Shown here piece after piece: positions 11,754-24,270 of a stretch of DNA of 64,000 nucleotides. The stretch spans positions 138,606,293 to 138,670,292 of the forward strand of contig OX578134.1 in assembly GCA_951213105.1 (NCBI GenBank), written 5' to 3'. This DNA is from Amaurobius ferox. Lineage: Eukaryota > Arthropoda > Arachnida > Araneae > Amaurobiidae. How positions within the stretch are numbered: the first letter of the stretch is position 1; every line of letters starts with the position of its first letter. Below the pieces are notes generated by a model that was not told the origin of the DNA, did no database searches, and saw nothing but the letters and a program-made list of their open reading frames with translations. The position numbers and the translations under genes are program-made.

Positions 11754-12202
11754 ATCTTTTTAGCTGCTGGTAATTTGATTTTTGCAATTGCACGTTCAAA
11801 AATACTGTCCAACAATAGTGTGAAAGTAGTCAAAACCAAAAGCATCAACAAGAACTCGGAACAATCCAGTTATTAATTCATTCAACAATCGTGGTAACGA
11901 CAATGCACTTTGAGTAAAGCAAGAGGGCAATTCCATTGCGTGTTGAAATTAAGTTGAGTAACAAATTTAGTAAGAAAGCAAAATTGTGTATAATACTTTA
12001 TTCACGATTAAGAAACACGATGGAATTGGTTAGGCTTTCTTACTTTGTTTTCATTTTATAACTTTATTCTTGTGCTCGAAGAAAGCAATAGTGATGGTCA
12101 GTTATTATGAGTGCTTATCTAAACTCCAGATTGCTATTCTAAACTAATCTACTCAGTAATGTAAAAGGGTGAACACCTAATTTCAAAAGTGGATGTACCG
12201 TC
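11754..12202. other. AT-rich sequence, no gene seen
   Basis: No feature can be supported between the solo LTR and the SINE. Confidence 0.5.
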
Positions 12203-12216
12203 GTAAAGGTTTAAAT

Positions 12217-12464
12217 ATTCTTCTTCTTCGGCTTAGACCATTTAACCTACACCTAATTTAATTGGGTACCCCGCGAGGGTGGCTTCCACAGGAACCGTAT
12301 ACTCTTTCCCCTACCACCAACCTCTAATAAGGACTTACAGATACACATATTTAACGTGCACGTACTCCGCATAAACACGGTTGCAGTTTGGGCAGTGCCG
12401 GGAATCGAACTCGTGTTGTCCGAGTGCAATTTCCGCGAGCTAACCACAGGGCGATCTCACCCTT
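12217..12464 (-). mobile_element. tRNA-derived SINE, copy 1
   Basis: On the minus strand the head reads as a degenerate tRNA with an A-box-like TGGTTAGCTCGCGG and a B box GAGTTCGATTCCC (12400-12412), the internal RNA polymerase III promoter. The body (GTGTTTATGCGGAGTACG, GGTTGGTGGTAGGGG) is shared with the SINEs at 48503 and 55631. The tail is a GAAGAAGAA repeat. Flanks GTAAAGGTTTAAAT (12203-12216) and GTAAAGGTTTTTAAAT (12465-12480) are an imperfect target duplication. Confidence 0.85.
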
Positions 12465-12480
12465 GTAAAGGTTTTTAAAT

Positions 12481-14874
12481 TAACTGTTAGATGATAAATT
12501 GTATTCAGAGTTTTAGTTAAATGAGTTGACAACATTATGCACATTATCCTTGTAATTTCTTCAATAGCCAAAGTAGTGTAGCAAGCAGCACGTCTGAATG
12601 CAATACATAATCCGGTTAAACCTTCAGTATAATAAATATAATTCAAATAGTTTTCTATGTCTATTAAACAAATAACTAAACTTCTTTATTATTTAAAATA
12701 AAATAATTAATTATGATTTGAACTAGGCAATAACAATGATATCCCTTATTTAAAAAAGTTAATAGTAAGAAAATATGCAATCTATTTGAGGAAAAACGAC
12801 ACATTTCCTGAAATAGAAAGAAAACAGCATGCACTTTTCGGATCAAAATAGTTTGCGGAATTGAAAAATAAAATGCATTTTGTTCCTGCTCATTGTAGCA
12901 GATATTCAACAAGTTTGATATTCGATTGAGAGTTGCGAAGTAATACGAATGCGAAGATTGGGTGAAAATTGAATAAAGTGCATTCTGTTTCTTTTTAAAG
13001 AGCATACAAATTAAGTTACGATACGATTTGGTTGAAGATTAGATTTTTCGTAAATGTGTAGTTATCTGTTAAACAAATGTTAATCAAGATTCAAATTCAA
13101 TATTTTATTATAAATATATACCTTTTTAAAAAAAAATGTTAGTTATCAGAAATTTTTGACAAGAATATCATGTGGATAAAATAAAATATATATCCTACTG
13201 TTAAACCTTTATTATTTAGATTATATATTTTATCATTTTGCAGAAACATGGGATTCTATGAATAGTATACAGCAAAACATATGAAGAAAATGACGGACGT
13301 TATTCTATATAATAATTTTCTAACGTGTTTTTGTTTTTCTAGGCCCTCTGGTGATTAATCGTCGCAGGATAGAACGTAACAGAGCTGAACTTTCGATTTG
13401 CTCTTCAGTAAGAGAAGGAAATAGAGATCGATAATGCATTCCAGAACCTCTGCAGGTCTTTTGATGACATGAAAGTCTGAATCTGGGTGGAGTAGATTGG
13501 TAGCATTAAATACTCGGAGGACAAAATTTCGTATGGGATATGATATTGTGTAATTTGAAATCAGAGACGTGCTTGTTTTATAGTTTAATTTGGTGCTCTT
13601 TTTTAAACGAATCTGTATAATAGTCGGAAATATTTTAATACCGAAAAAGTTGAATTAATTTGGGTGAGAATCTGGGTATTATGCAGCACGGACGCAAGTT
13701 GTTTTTTACGAAGTAAATAAGGAACTTTATATAATATTGCCAGAATGGAACGCCAATTTTTCGTTTTTCCACATTTCCAGAAGAAATAGGAGTCGATTTC
13801 ATTTGCACGGTCTTATTCTTTGTTTTGTTAGTGCGGGATTATAAGAAACCAAATAAAATTGTAGATATTTACTCGATAACTAAGCTAACCATGACGCTCC
13901 ATGTAATCGTTTTTAATAAATTTCTGAGTATTTTAAGAATTAACGGACAGCTACAGGATGCCACTAGTTAATTTAGAATATTCAGTGAGATATCAGATTA
14001 TTTTTTATTTCTGTGAAAAGAACTTATTTCGAGAATATGCCATGCCAGTAATAATTCTAGCACTGTGAGAGGAAAAAAAATATTTTCAGAAACTAATAAC
14101 GGAATAGAACTTTAAAAAGTTAGTAGTGAAATTAACTTCCTTTCAGGAAAGATAATTAGTGACAGAAAGGAAAGCGTCGTCAGACCCAAAGCGACATTTT
14201 AACTTTCACCTCGTCATTTTGACAGTTTCAAGTTTTAACACGTCTTTTAGCATAGAGAATAAATATAATATCTGTCCTAACGGGCTAGTCATTTTATATG
14301 ATATTAGAAAAAAATTGAAGAGGATTTTGCTCCGGTCTCATTAAAATGTAAACGAAGAATTTACTTTAGTTAGACGAATATTAACACGAAAGTTTTCTTC
14401 CCGAGTTTTGTTATAGTATCCCTTGCAAAGCATAATAATATTTTCACAAAAGGAAATATTAATAATTTAATCTTAGATTTTATATAAAACAGCTAAGTGA
14501 GATTACTGACTAACTATGGGATTAATTACACAGTCCAAACTGATGAAGTTCTAAAAATTTGGAATTTCATAATTTTTTGTTCCAACATTCTTCCAGCTAT
14601 AATTCGATAACAGCTTGATACATAAAGTTTGTTTTCATACCATCATACTCAGAAAATAATATCCGAAATGCGAGTAATTCTATTTGTATATCCAACCGTT
14701 CTTGAGATATTTTAGTTCATAATTATAGAAGGCTATTTTTCATAATTTATGATTCAATTTTATACAATTTTGGATTCCATTTCTAACCATGATAACAGAG
14801 TTACTCTTTAAATACATAAATCGTTTGCTGACTATTATTCTAATCAAACTATTTAAAATATGTTTTATTAATGA
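12481..14874. other. AT-rich sequence, one possible short exon
   Basis: Apart from the candidate exon at 13343-13434 nothing could be supported. The 109-codon minus-strand frame at 12676-13005 is AT-biased with no family resemblance. Confidence 0.45.
13343..13434 (+). CDS. Candidate short terminal exon (uncertain)
   Basis: A pyrimidine-rich tract ending TTTGTTTTTCTAG (13330-13342) is followed by an open frame of 29 codons rich in Arg, Glu and Ser, closed by TAA at 13432. The base composition is less AT-biased than the surroundings. No family is recognised, no donor or upstream exon was identified, and a chance match is quite possible. Confidence 0.15.
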
Positions 14875-15986
14875 CTAGCAGTAATACCCGTTCTTTGTAC
14901 AAAATATATAATATTAAAAATCCGTAAATTCGCAATCATGTGCAAATTCCTATATTATTCTAAATGACATTGTTATTCAAAGCATTATATTAAAATATTT
15001 AAATTAAGAATCTAAGAATAAATAATAATTCTTAAATTAAGAATTTAAGAAACTCTGTTCTCACTATACAAAATTATCTTTAAAGGCAGATCTGAAGAAT
15101 AAAATAGCCTGATCCAGTTTGTAAATAAATTTACAAAAAATATGAAATTGAATCAATATATTCCAAACTAAAAAGCTAAAATTGTATGGGAAGATACACC
15201 CGTAAGACTTATATTCCCGATATTTAAAATATATACCGTGTATTAGTATAAAATTACCAGTACTACAATATATGAATTTCAAAAATCTTTGCCAATATAA
15301 ACTAAATGACTTAATAAAGTGAAAATATCAATTATTCCTGCAATCTTTAAACTTGAAGGCTGTAATTGATTTCAATATATTCCAAAATGAAAGCGTTAAA
15401 ATTGAATGGGAGAGGTAACTGTACTACTTGTATTCTCGTAGATAAAAATATATAGCTTTGTACTAATAGAAGATTACCCGTACTACAATATATGTGTTTC
15501 AACCATTTTTGCCAAAATAAAACAGATGACGTAACAAATTGAAAATATCAATACTCTCAGTAATATTTTAACCCGAGTGCCGTAATTTATATAACCAAGT
15601 CAAAAATGCAATTTCGATAAAATTATTTTATATAAATTTCTTTATTATTTAAATTTGAATAAATTTATAAAAAATCTTTTGCTGCATGAACACATTGGAT
15701 TTAAATTCGTTGCTAAGCGACATGATATCATTTTCTTCAAATAAATTTACAAGAAAAAATATCGTCTGCATAATGCTATGTGTATGAAAGTTTAACTGTG
15801 CTTTTTTAATTGATATCTAGACAACATCTGGATATAGAAACTCGAAACATAGACTAAATTTTAAGTTGGTCTATTCCAAATCTATCCACAATATTTCATC
15901 GAATTCTGTTCTGCCGTTCCCCCGTGATGATGAGACAAACATACATACAGACAGACATATTTCAATTTTATTTATACTTATATAGA
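14875..15986 (+). mobile_element. Family E repeat, copy 1
   Basis: It starts CTAGCAGTAATACCCGTTCT and ends TTTATTTATACTTATATAG just after GACAAACATACATACAGACA. The copy at 57431-58833 is the same in reverse (CTGTATAAATAAAATT through AACGGGTATGCTGCTAG). Internally, units of about 230 bp with CCCGTACTACAATATATG are repeated. No coding remnant is visible, so it is non-autonomous and its class is undetermined. Confidence 0.7.
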
Positions 15987-15989
15987 TTG

Positions 15990-17496
15990 ACCTCCTATTG
16001 GTTTGTCGGAAGCAGGATTATTCCGATAGGCTCTTGATGGCCACTAGCTGGGGCGAGTTTTCCTGTCATTATATCCCCTGGACTAGTCATAAATTCTGTT
16101 GCAAAGTGTTTTGTCATAAAGGTTTTGTATTGTTTTTTCCCACACTAGCTGGTACCTTATTTTATGGCCTGTCCATTCTCTCTAAGTATATATGAGCGCC
16201 ATGTCGCATTGTTTCACTTCTACATCACTGGAGAAAGAAAGATCACAAAATTGTGAATTTCATAAATTTTTATGATGTTTAAGTTCTTCATTATCTCTGG
16301 ATGTTTGCTCATTGTGTGACACTATTTTGTATAGTTTAGAATATATTTCGAGTGAAAGTAGGAAAAATGATGCAAAAAATTAATCTGATGAAAAGCATTT
16401 TTGCAACAAAACATATAGTTCAAAATATTAAACTTTTTTTTACACATTTATACATGGTACTCTATTTCCGATAACAAAGAAAATCATCATATTAAGAGAG
16501 TAAGTGTCGCCCATAAAATATGAAAAATGTGTATCTTAATTTTATTCTTAGAAGCAGAGGTATGTCGCACTCAAAAGTACATTTTGGATAATTACAAGTA
16601 GGAATAAAAGTATAATTTGGGAGAACATTATTACCTAAATTACGCATTATAACTTTTTGACTGAAATTTATTACTAATTATACGCATGATGAGTAAAGCA
16701 CATAATCTATAAAAGCCTTACTTACAGTTAAATATAAGGTATCAAATTAATTAACTGAGAATGTTCTGTCTTCTAGAATCTTGTCGAATTCGGGGTTTGC
16801 CGTGAAAACTTAATACAAGAACTCAATAGAGTTCTTTTTGGATACATATTTTTCTGTGTGGGTACCATAATAACTGAAAAAACTCGTGTAACACCATGAC
16901 ATGTTATATGTGGATATATCATGACAAAATCAGGAACTAGAAAGAATTGTTAGTAATTTGCATGAATGGGACATGATTTCTTTTATATTTTAAATATTCA
17001 TATAGCTTTATTTCCTTTAAGATGCAATGATTAGTGAAACCTTTGGAATTTCATTTTGGACATCAGCCTGTTAGACTTCCAGATAATTATTAATAATGTA
17101 ATTTAATTGTAAGAATCAAAGAAATCTGATTCATAAATATAATTCGGTATTGGAGAAAACTCATTACTCTTGCTTGATGACAGTGCAGTCAAAAAGACAT
17201 CATTAAAAATAAATTCTAGGCGAAAAAGAAACATTATTCACTGTAGTAATTGGGTAAACACATTATGAAAGAAAATATGTATGTAAAAAAATCTGTTTTC
17301 TGGTAAAAATTGAAAAATGGACGAGCCAAGGCATCGGAATAAATATGTTCTTAATTAGTGGATTTAAAATAATAATTGTCGAGATGATGCAAGGTATAAT
17401 ATATGGAAAATATGGGGTTTTCCTTAAAAGCTTGCTATAACGATCACGTTAACCATTAAATTCCATAACGAGTAATTAATATTTAATTTAGAAATA
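15990..17496. other. AT-rich sequence, no gene seen
   Basis: The first 200 bp (to about 16195) are more GC-rich and hold a 65-codon frame with no ATG-supported family. Otherwise nothing. Confidence 0.45.
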
Positions 17497-18656
17497 TACA
17501 TACATACATACATACATACATACATACATACATACATACATACATACATACATACATACATACATACATACATACATACATACATACATACATACATACA
17601 TACATACATACATACATACATACATACATACATACATACATACATACATACATACATACATACATACATACATACATACATACATACATACATACATACA
17701 TACATACATACATACATACATACATACATACATACATACATACATACATACATACATACATACATACATACATACATACATACATACATACATACATACA
17801 TACATACATACATACATACATACATACATACATACATACATACATACATACATACATACATACATACATACATACATACATACATACATACATACATACA
17901 TACATACATACATACATACATACATACATACATACATACATACATACATACATACATACATACATACATACATACATACATACATACATACATACATACA
18001 TACATACATACATACATACATACATACATACATACATACATACATACATACATACATACATACATACATACATACATACATACATACATACATACATACA
18101 TACATACATACATACATACATACATACATACATACATACATACATACATACATACATACATACATACATACATACATACATACATACATACATACATACA
18201 TACATACATACATACATACATACATACATACATACATACATACATACATACATACATACATACATACATACATACATACATACATACATACATACATACA
18301 TACATACATACATACATACATACATACATACATACATACATACATACATACATACATACATACATACATACATACATACATACATACATACATACATACA
18401 TACATACATACATACATACATACATACATACATACATACATACATACATACATACATACATACATACATACATACATACATACATACATACATACATACA
18501 TACATACATACATACATACATACATACATACATACATACATACATACATACATACATACATACATACATACATACATACATACATACATACATACATACA
18601 TACATACATACATACATACATACATACATACATACATACATACATACATACATACA

Positions 18657-18686
<30 letters not shown>
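17497..18686. repeat. Perfect (CATA)n tetranucleotide array, about 1.19 kb
   Basis: About 297 uninterrupted copies of the tetranucleotide were read without a single variant. The three minus-strand frames of 397-417 codons (MYVC repeats) are translations of the array and are not genes. Confidence 0.97.

Positions 18687-18732
<46 letters not shown>
18687..18732. repeat. (TA)n microsatellite at the end of the CATA array
   Basis: A pure TA run directly continues the CATA array and is followed by ACATTAATC. Confidence 0.95.
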
Positions 18733-18733
<1 letters not shown>

Positions 18734-18976
18734 CATTAATCTTATTTTTATGTAATCACGCTTTTTATTAAAATATAAACTTATCTGTACATATAGCAGT
18801 TGTCGTTAAATTTTTAATTGGATTTACAATTATAAATTTTCAAAATTATCTAGCAGCAACCTTTCTCAATCGGGAGCCCGTATTGGAAAGCAATAAACCT
18901 CTAAATTAACTTTGTAAGCATCCGTAATTAACTTTGTTTTGGTCTGGCAACACTTTGTGTCTTGCCCTACAATTTT

Positions 18977-19098
18977 CTGCGCGCGCGCTCGCGCGCACAC
19001 ACACACACACACACACACAACACACACATGCACCCCCCCCACAAAAACAACACACACACGCACACAAACACACACACACACACACACATATATATAAA
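18977..19098. repeat. Alternating purine-pyrimidine tract: GC, CA, then TA
   Basis: GCGCGCGCTCGCGCGC is followed by long CA runs interrupted by CCCCCCCC and AAAAACAA, then ATATATAT. The overlapping frames on both strands are repeat artefacts. Confidence 0.9.
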
Positions 19099-19167
19099 TA
19101 ATAAAAATAGTTTAAGATATTCCAAAGATATAGAGATAAATTGTGTAGCACCTGATAAAAACTTACA

Positions 19168-19925
19168 GAGGCCCAGTACTCTTAAAAGCGCCATAAACAG
19201 GTTGAATTCCCATATTTTACGTTTTATTTTTTACCTCTTTTCATATGCATTGATAATACCTGAAATTTTTATGACCAATGAGTGAATACATGTAACGTGT
19301 GTGATAATTTTTTCAGTAAGATGAATCTGATAATAATATTTTTAAAAATAGTATAAAAATCATGAATTTACCAAAATTTTATTTTTCATGTTTTTTGCGT
19401 ATATGATTGCAACAAAATCATTGCTTTCAGAAACAAAAATTATGCTGATTATGATGTAAAAGTATCCATTCAAGAAAACTTAGATCAAAATCAAAAGTTT
19501 TGCATAATTTAAATTTTTAAAAATTAAATTTGAATTTTAATTACATTTTTAATTTTTAATAATGTATTTTTTTTAAACTTTAATAATACAAATGTTTTGA
19601 TTTTGGTTTAAATATTCTTGAATAGATACTATTGCATCCCAATCAGCAATATTTTTGTTTCTGGAAGCAATGGTTTTGTTGCAATCATGCGGGCAAGCAA
19701 CATATATCAAAATAAAATTTTAATAAATTCATGAATATTATACAATTTCTAAAAATATTATTATCGAATTCACCTCTCTGAAAAAGTATCATATATGCTA
19801 CAGGAACTCACTTATTAGCCATAAAATTTTAGTATTATCGATGTACAGGAAAAGAGGTAAAAAATAAAACGTAAAATATAGGAATTCACCCTGTTTATGG
19901 CACTTTTAAGAGTCCTAACCCCCTT
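19168..19925. mobile_element. Foldback-type inverted-repeat element
   Basis: The left arm (CTCTTAAAAGCGCCATAAAC, then TTTTACGTTTTATTTTTTAC) is repeated in reverse at 19848-19920. The complementarity continues inward in patches to a centre near 19540. No coding frame and no convincing target duplication were found; it is a MITE-like element of about 750 bp. Confidence 0.65.
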
Positions 19926-20194
19926 TAAACATTTAAGAAATCTGCTAATAAAATTAGATTGAAATGTTTTCTAATTAGCTACTTCTACGGAAAAGAAAAA
20001 TCTGGGCAAGTAAGCAATATAACTTTCTAATTCGTAAAAAATAAAGATTCTGCAATGAACGGGAGTATAAAAATAAAACAATGTGTAACAGCTAGCTAGA
20101 AATTTATGCTAGCAAACAACAAATAACAATGAAGAGAATTCGAAAATAAATAAATAGAAAAAGACGCAGTTTTCATGCCGACAATGTGAAAAAC

Positions 20195-20197
<3 letters not shown>
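19926..20197. other. Unassigned AT-rich sequence
   Basis: No feature seen. Confidence 0.5.

Positions 20198-20240
<43 letters not shown>
20198..20240. repeat. (TA)n microsatellite
   Basis: A TA run ends in CACA directly before the left direct repeat. A shorter TA run (21790-21808) precedes the right one in the same way. Confidence 0.9.
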
Positions 20241-20243
<3 letters not shown>

Positions 20244-20835
20244 GGAGTCATGAGCTGTCCACATCTAATTTTTACATTTCCAACAATGTACACATGACAC
20301 TTTTTTAAAAGTTAGGTGAAGTCTAGAATTAGATGTTTCTAAACATTTATTCTTCTGTTTATTTATTTTGCTAGGTTTGTCTGTGAGACCGGCATACTAG
20401 GGCATAATCTGAACTAGAAAATTTCGCCTTCTCTACCGTTTTTTAAGTCTCAGATGCTCTTTTTGTGGGTATCAATTATTTTTTTAAATTTGTAAATGTG
20501 ATTTTACATCTTTTGAACTTTCTAGTAAATATATCATTATCAATTTGATGCAATGTACGATTTTCCGATTGACGACCATGTTAATTCTGGATAATTTCAT
20601 AATTGTAAACTCCAATGATAAATTCATTTTTTGATGTGTACCACACAGATATCATTATCAATTTGTTTTATTTCACTGGTGCGTTAAGGAATAAATACAA
20701 ATTAATCCTTAATACCATTTATTAAAAAGTACAAATATCACTGATACACTTTACAAATAATAATATAGTGGTTAAATAATATTGTAAGGCAAACTTCAGA
20801 ACAGTGCCGTTCGTTTAAATTTACAATTCGGACAA
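20241..20835 (+). repeat. Left 595-bp direct repeat flanking the Penelope-like frame
   Basis: It begins CACGGAGTCATGAGCTGTCC and ends TTACAATTCGGACAA. The copy at 21810-22403 has the same ends, is only a few percent different and lies in the same orientation. Penelope-like elements commonly carry such direct repeats (pseudo-LTRs) produced by partly tandem insertion. Confidence 0.85.
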
Positions 20836-20847
20836 AGCTCATCAATT

Positions 20848-21411
20848 TTGGCTGATATATACCTCTCAACATATGAAAAAGGAACCCATATTTTGTCAGA
20901 GATACCATATTTCCGGTATGTTGACGATGTGCTATTGTGGTGTTATGGAGACACCACCAATTTCGATTTCACTTTCTACCCACCGGAATTAGAATTAATA
21001 GAAAACAGTAAAGAAGAAAATGAAGCGGTAAATTTTCTGGATATCTTATTAAAAAAACATGGATTATATGGTCATTATACAACGTTATATGACAAAAGAG
21101 AATTATACAGAATTGAGATCAATCATCTCATTGATTGGAAAACGAATCTTACCAAAAACAATTGCAGTAATATCATACTCGGACACTTCAAGAGAAACCA
21201 GGTTTACAACACGTTTAAAAGAGATTGCAATAATAGCAACATTAAAATCATAACTGAGGCTTTATATAAACATTATCCTTTATATTTCTTAAAGGATTGT
21301 TATAGATCGATTTTCAAGGATCATGTGGATTTGTTGACGGTTTACTTCATCAATCTGCAAGTATATAAAGTTTATGCGTACATGCTAGAATTGCACGCAT
21401 GCGTAAGATGA
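20848..21411 (+). pseudogene. Penelope-like reverse transcriptase, C-terminal fragment
   Basis: The 187-residue frame carries RYVDD at residues 23-27 (the catalytic motif C of reverse transcriptases, followed by hydrophobic VLLW) and NFLDI at 62-66. This RT core arrangement is typical of Penelope-like elements. It opens 12 bp after the left direct repeat without an ATG, so the N-terminal half of the RT, including the first catalytic aspartate, is missing. No GIY-YIG nuclease could be read downstream. The frame has no internal stop, which suggests a fairly recent insertion. An intact enzyme copies its RNA at a nicked target. Another RT class cannot be excluded from this fragment alone. Confidence 0.65.
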
Positions 21412-21418
21412 ACATATA

Positions 21419-21720
21419 TTAAATAGCGAGTTGGGCAGGATTCACTTTTGGTCTAGTGCCCTTCTGTTTGCTTGATCTTGTTCTTCCGTATCTGGGTGCC
21501 TTCGTATTAGCACGCATTGGGGACCAACCTTTGCTTTGTATTGGTACCGTGAGCGTTTGCCTTGGCTGGAAAAGCAGCTTTAAATGGGAGGGGGAGTCGC
21601 AATCCTCCCCAACCATTAAATGCAAAACATTTGGTTATCCCTTATTCCTTCAATTCTTCTTTTACTTGGATTATTATCTGCTTCGGAGTATAGAGCGGCT
21701 TGGCGCCTTTAACTGAGTAG
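21419..21720. other. GC-richer segment inside the Penelope-like element
   Basis: It lies between the RT frame and the right direct repeat. The minus-strand frame 21625-21419 (68 codons, basic, Pro- and Gln-containing) and the plus-strand frame 21456-21716 overlap, and at most one can be real. Neither is recognised. Because PLEs can carry a region upstream of the RT, a tandem arrangement could place it there. Confidence 0.3.
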
Positions 21721-21809
21721 TGCATAAGATTCTAGTGGATATGCATAGGAAATAAATTCAACCTTGAATTTAATTACTGGCTTTTATATGATATATATAT
21801 ATATATATA

Positions 21810-22403
21810 CACGGAGTCTTGAGCTGTCCGCATCTAATTTTTACATTTCCTACAATGTACACATGACACTTTTTTAAAAGTTAGATATAGTCTAGAATTA
21901 GATATTTTCTAAACATTTATTCTTTTGTTTATTTATTTTGCTAGGTTTGTCTGTGAGACCGACATACGAGGGCATAATCTGAACTAGAAAATTTCGCCCT
22001 CTCTAACATTTTTTACGTCTCAGATGCTTTTGTTGTGGGTATCAATTATTTTTTTAGTTTTAGAAAGATGATTTTACATCTTTTGAACTTTCTAGGTAGG
22101 ATATCATTATCAATTTGATGCAATGTACGATTTTCCGATTGACGACCATGTTAATTCTGGATAATTTCATAATTGTAAACTCCAATGATAAATTCTTTTT
22201 TTGACGTGTACCACTGATATCATTTTCATTTTGTTTTATTCTACTGGTGCGTTAAGGAATAAATACAAATTAATCCCTCATACCATTTATTAAAAAGTAC
22301 AAATATCACTGATACACTTTACAAATAATAATATACTGGTTAAATAATCTTGTAGGGCAAACCTCAGAACAGTGTCGTTCGTTTAAATTTACAATTCGGA
22401 CAA
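21810..22403 (+). repeat. Right 594-bp direct repeat of the Penelope-like element
   Basis: It is the partner of 20241-20835, with the same start (CACGGAGTCTTGAGCTGTCC) and the same end (TTACAATTCGGACAA). Confidence 0.85.
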
Positions 22404-22889
22404 CGTTTTACACCCTTTTTTGTCAATTTGAAAGCATTTTTAAAAAGTTGCCAAACTTGTCACCAGAATTGCTAAATTTATCGTGAAGTGGAATGGATAG
22501 ACTCTATACTATTAACAAATCACAATAAGAAGGAGGAGGAGGAGGGGAAGGAGGGGAAGGAGAAAACTGTGAAATTACCACCTTTTCTGAAATTCAAAAT
22601 GCTGCATCTTACCCACTTTTGAAGATATAACCATGCGACTTTGGAATAATATTCTAGAATATCCTAGACTTTTCTTATGGACCATGTCAAATTCTTTTAA
22701 CCAATGCAGTTTCCAAGATATAAGTTTAGGGTGTGTAGCATAAACTCTGTTTTGCAATAAAGTGCCTTGCAGTGCCCTGTCCCCATGCCACCACCTTGAG
22801 ACTTAGTATATATGTTTAGAGACTAACTAAATATGCAATACTTGCTAAACGAGAAATTCTATCAGGAAGTTACCATTAAACTTAAGGTG
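22404..22889. other. Unassigned sequence with a GGA-rich tract
   Basis: 22527-22563 is a GGA/GGGGAAGG purine tract. The 60-codon minus-strand frame 22575-22757 has a fairly protein-like composition but matches nothing I recognise. Confidence 0.4.
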
Positions 22890-23253
22890 TCAGTTGCTAT
22901 AGAGTCACTATTAGAATACAAATGAGATTATAGAGAAAGTTATGAATAATACATAATACTAAATCTATGTCCTTTAACGCCTGAGTCAGAAAGTCGTCCG
23001 TAAAAGATTAAATTTGGAAAGAAACTGATAAATTCTGAATACCAAAACCGTAGGTGCAGTGTAGAGACAAAAAGTCACTTACATGGGAGTGAAATGTGAA
23101 ATAAGAGGGAACACATTTAAAAGTATTGTTCCATTGAATAGAACATTTTGTAGATAGAACATGTGAATGGTTTTTTTTAGTAGGTTGGGTTATAAAAAGG
23201 GGTGAATTCTTGGAATTGATATTAGTAAGCTTAAAGAGAGTAGTTATAATTTT
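22890..23253 (+). repeat. Dispersed repeat R, copy 1
   Basis: The landmarks, in order, are ATTAGAATACAAATGAGA, GAATAATACATAATACTAAA, AAAAGATTAAATTTGG, GTGAAATGTGAAATAAGAGG and TTTAAAAGTATTG. The same series occurs on the same strand near 25327, 43095, 45225 and 46975. No conserved reading frame runs through the five copies, so I do not call it coding. Confidence 0.75.
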
Positions 23254-24270
23254 TACTTTCCTTATATACATAATGTATAAGGGAAGTATTGTGACGGGGT
23301 CGAAAATTCGAATTCGAGTTTTCGACGGGAGAGTAGGTTTCAAGTATCCCTGATCACGAATCAAACATTTTTGAAGTAATGTCTGTGTGTGTGTGTATGT
23401 TTGAGAAAGTATGTGTATGTGTGTGTGAAAGTGTGTGTGTGAAAGTATGTGTGTGTGCGTGTGTGAAAGTATATGTGTGTGTGCGTCAGTGAGACTGTGG
23501 AGACGATAACAGACGAACTAATGGACCGATTCGCACGAAATTTAGTACACAAATCACAATCTGCAAATACTGGGAGCCTATTGTTTTTATACGCAATCGA
23601 ATGTTCAGAATCCGTCCAAAATTTTCGAGCGAAATTTTGTGAAAATAGTCAAAAAATGAAAACCGCTAATAAAGTTACGCCAATAGACATTTCTTATGTA
23701 ATTTTTCATTAGAAAGCGATTGACTTAAATTTTAGATCCCTAACATGAACCGTTCTCGAGATATTGCGCATTTTTCAAAAAGTCATATAAAATAAAAAAA
23801 AATATTTCCTATTGAGAAACATGTTCACTTCTCATATGTAATACCATGCGATAAATTTGGTGACATCATTCTCGTGGATCTAGCTCGTTCCATTCATGAA
23901 AAAAGATACTTTGAGTAATACTTTTGTATTTGAAAGCCAATAGTGATTTATCTGCTGTAAGAATAACTTATTTCTTAGTCCATAATGCTTGTCGAGATTT
24001 TGGCGACGAATTTGGTGGAAAATCGCCAACTTGGCGACTTTTTAAATGTTGCTAAATTCACGAAAAACTCGCCAAATGGATAAAAATGAGGCTAAATAAA
24101 TGACAACTCATTGATGACGACGAAATGGAAAATGACGACTCATTGACGAAAATTTAATATCTTAGAAAGAATATAAATAACTACTATGAAAATAATCTAT
24201 TTTTTTTTTACTGTAAAAATAGTAAATTCATTGCATTATATAAGGAAAGTCATGTGCTGCCCACATCAGA
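23254..24270 (-). mobile_element. Family B element
   Basis: Read on the minus strand it starts TCTGATGTGGGCAGCACATG, followed by ACTTTCCTTATAT, the same 5' module as family A. It ends with a CA/TG microsatellite (23386-23490 on plus), CGAAAACTCGAATTCGAA, and a terminal hairpin CTTCCCTTATACATTATG...TAAGGAAAG. The body differs from family A. The frames 23361-23552 and 23473-23712 are within the repeat and not genes. Confidence 0.75.

Noticed and set aside
12253..12447. A tRNA gene suggested by good A and B boxes (also at 48510 and 55640)
   Set aside because: The tRNA fold is degenerate, and each copy continues into a shared non-tRNA body with a tail and target duplications, so they are SINEs.
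17424..18736. Three minus-strand frames of 397-417 codons
   Set aside because: They are translations of the CATA array in three phases. Because the unit is 4 bp, all frames read the same MYVC pattern. Not genes.
22575..22757. 60-codon minus-strand frame with fairly protein-like composition
   Set aside because: No ATG context, splice signals or family resemblance. It could be a repeat relic.
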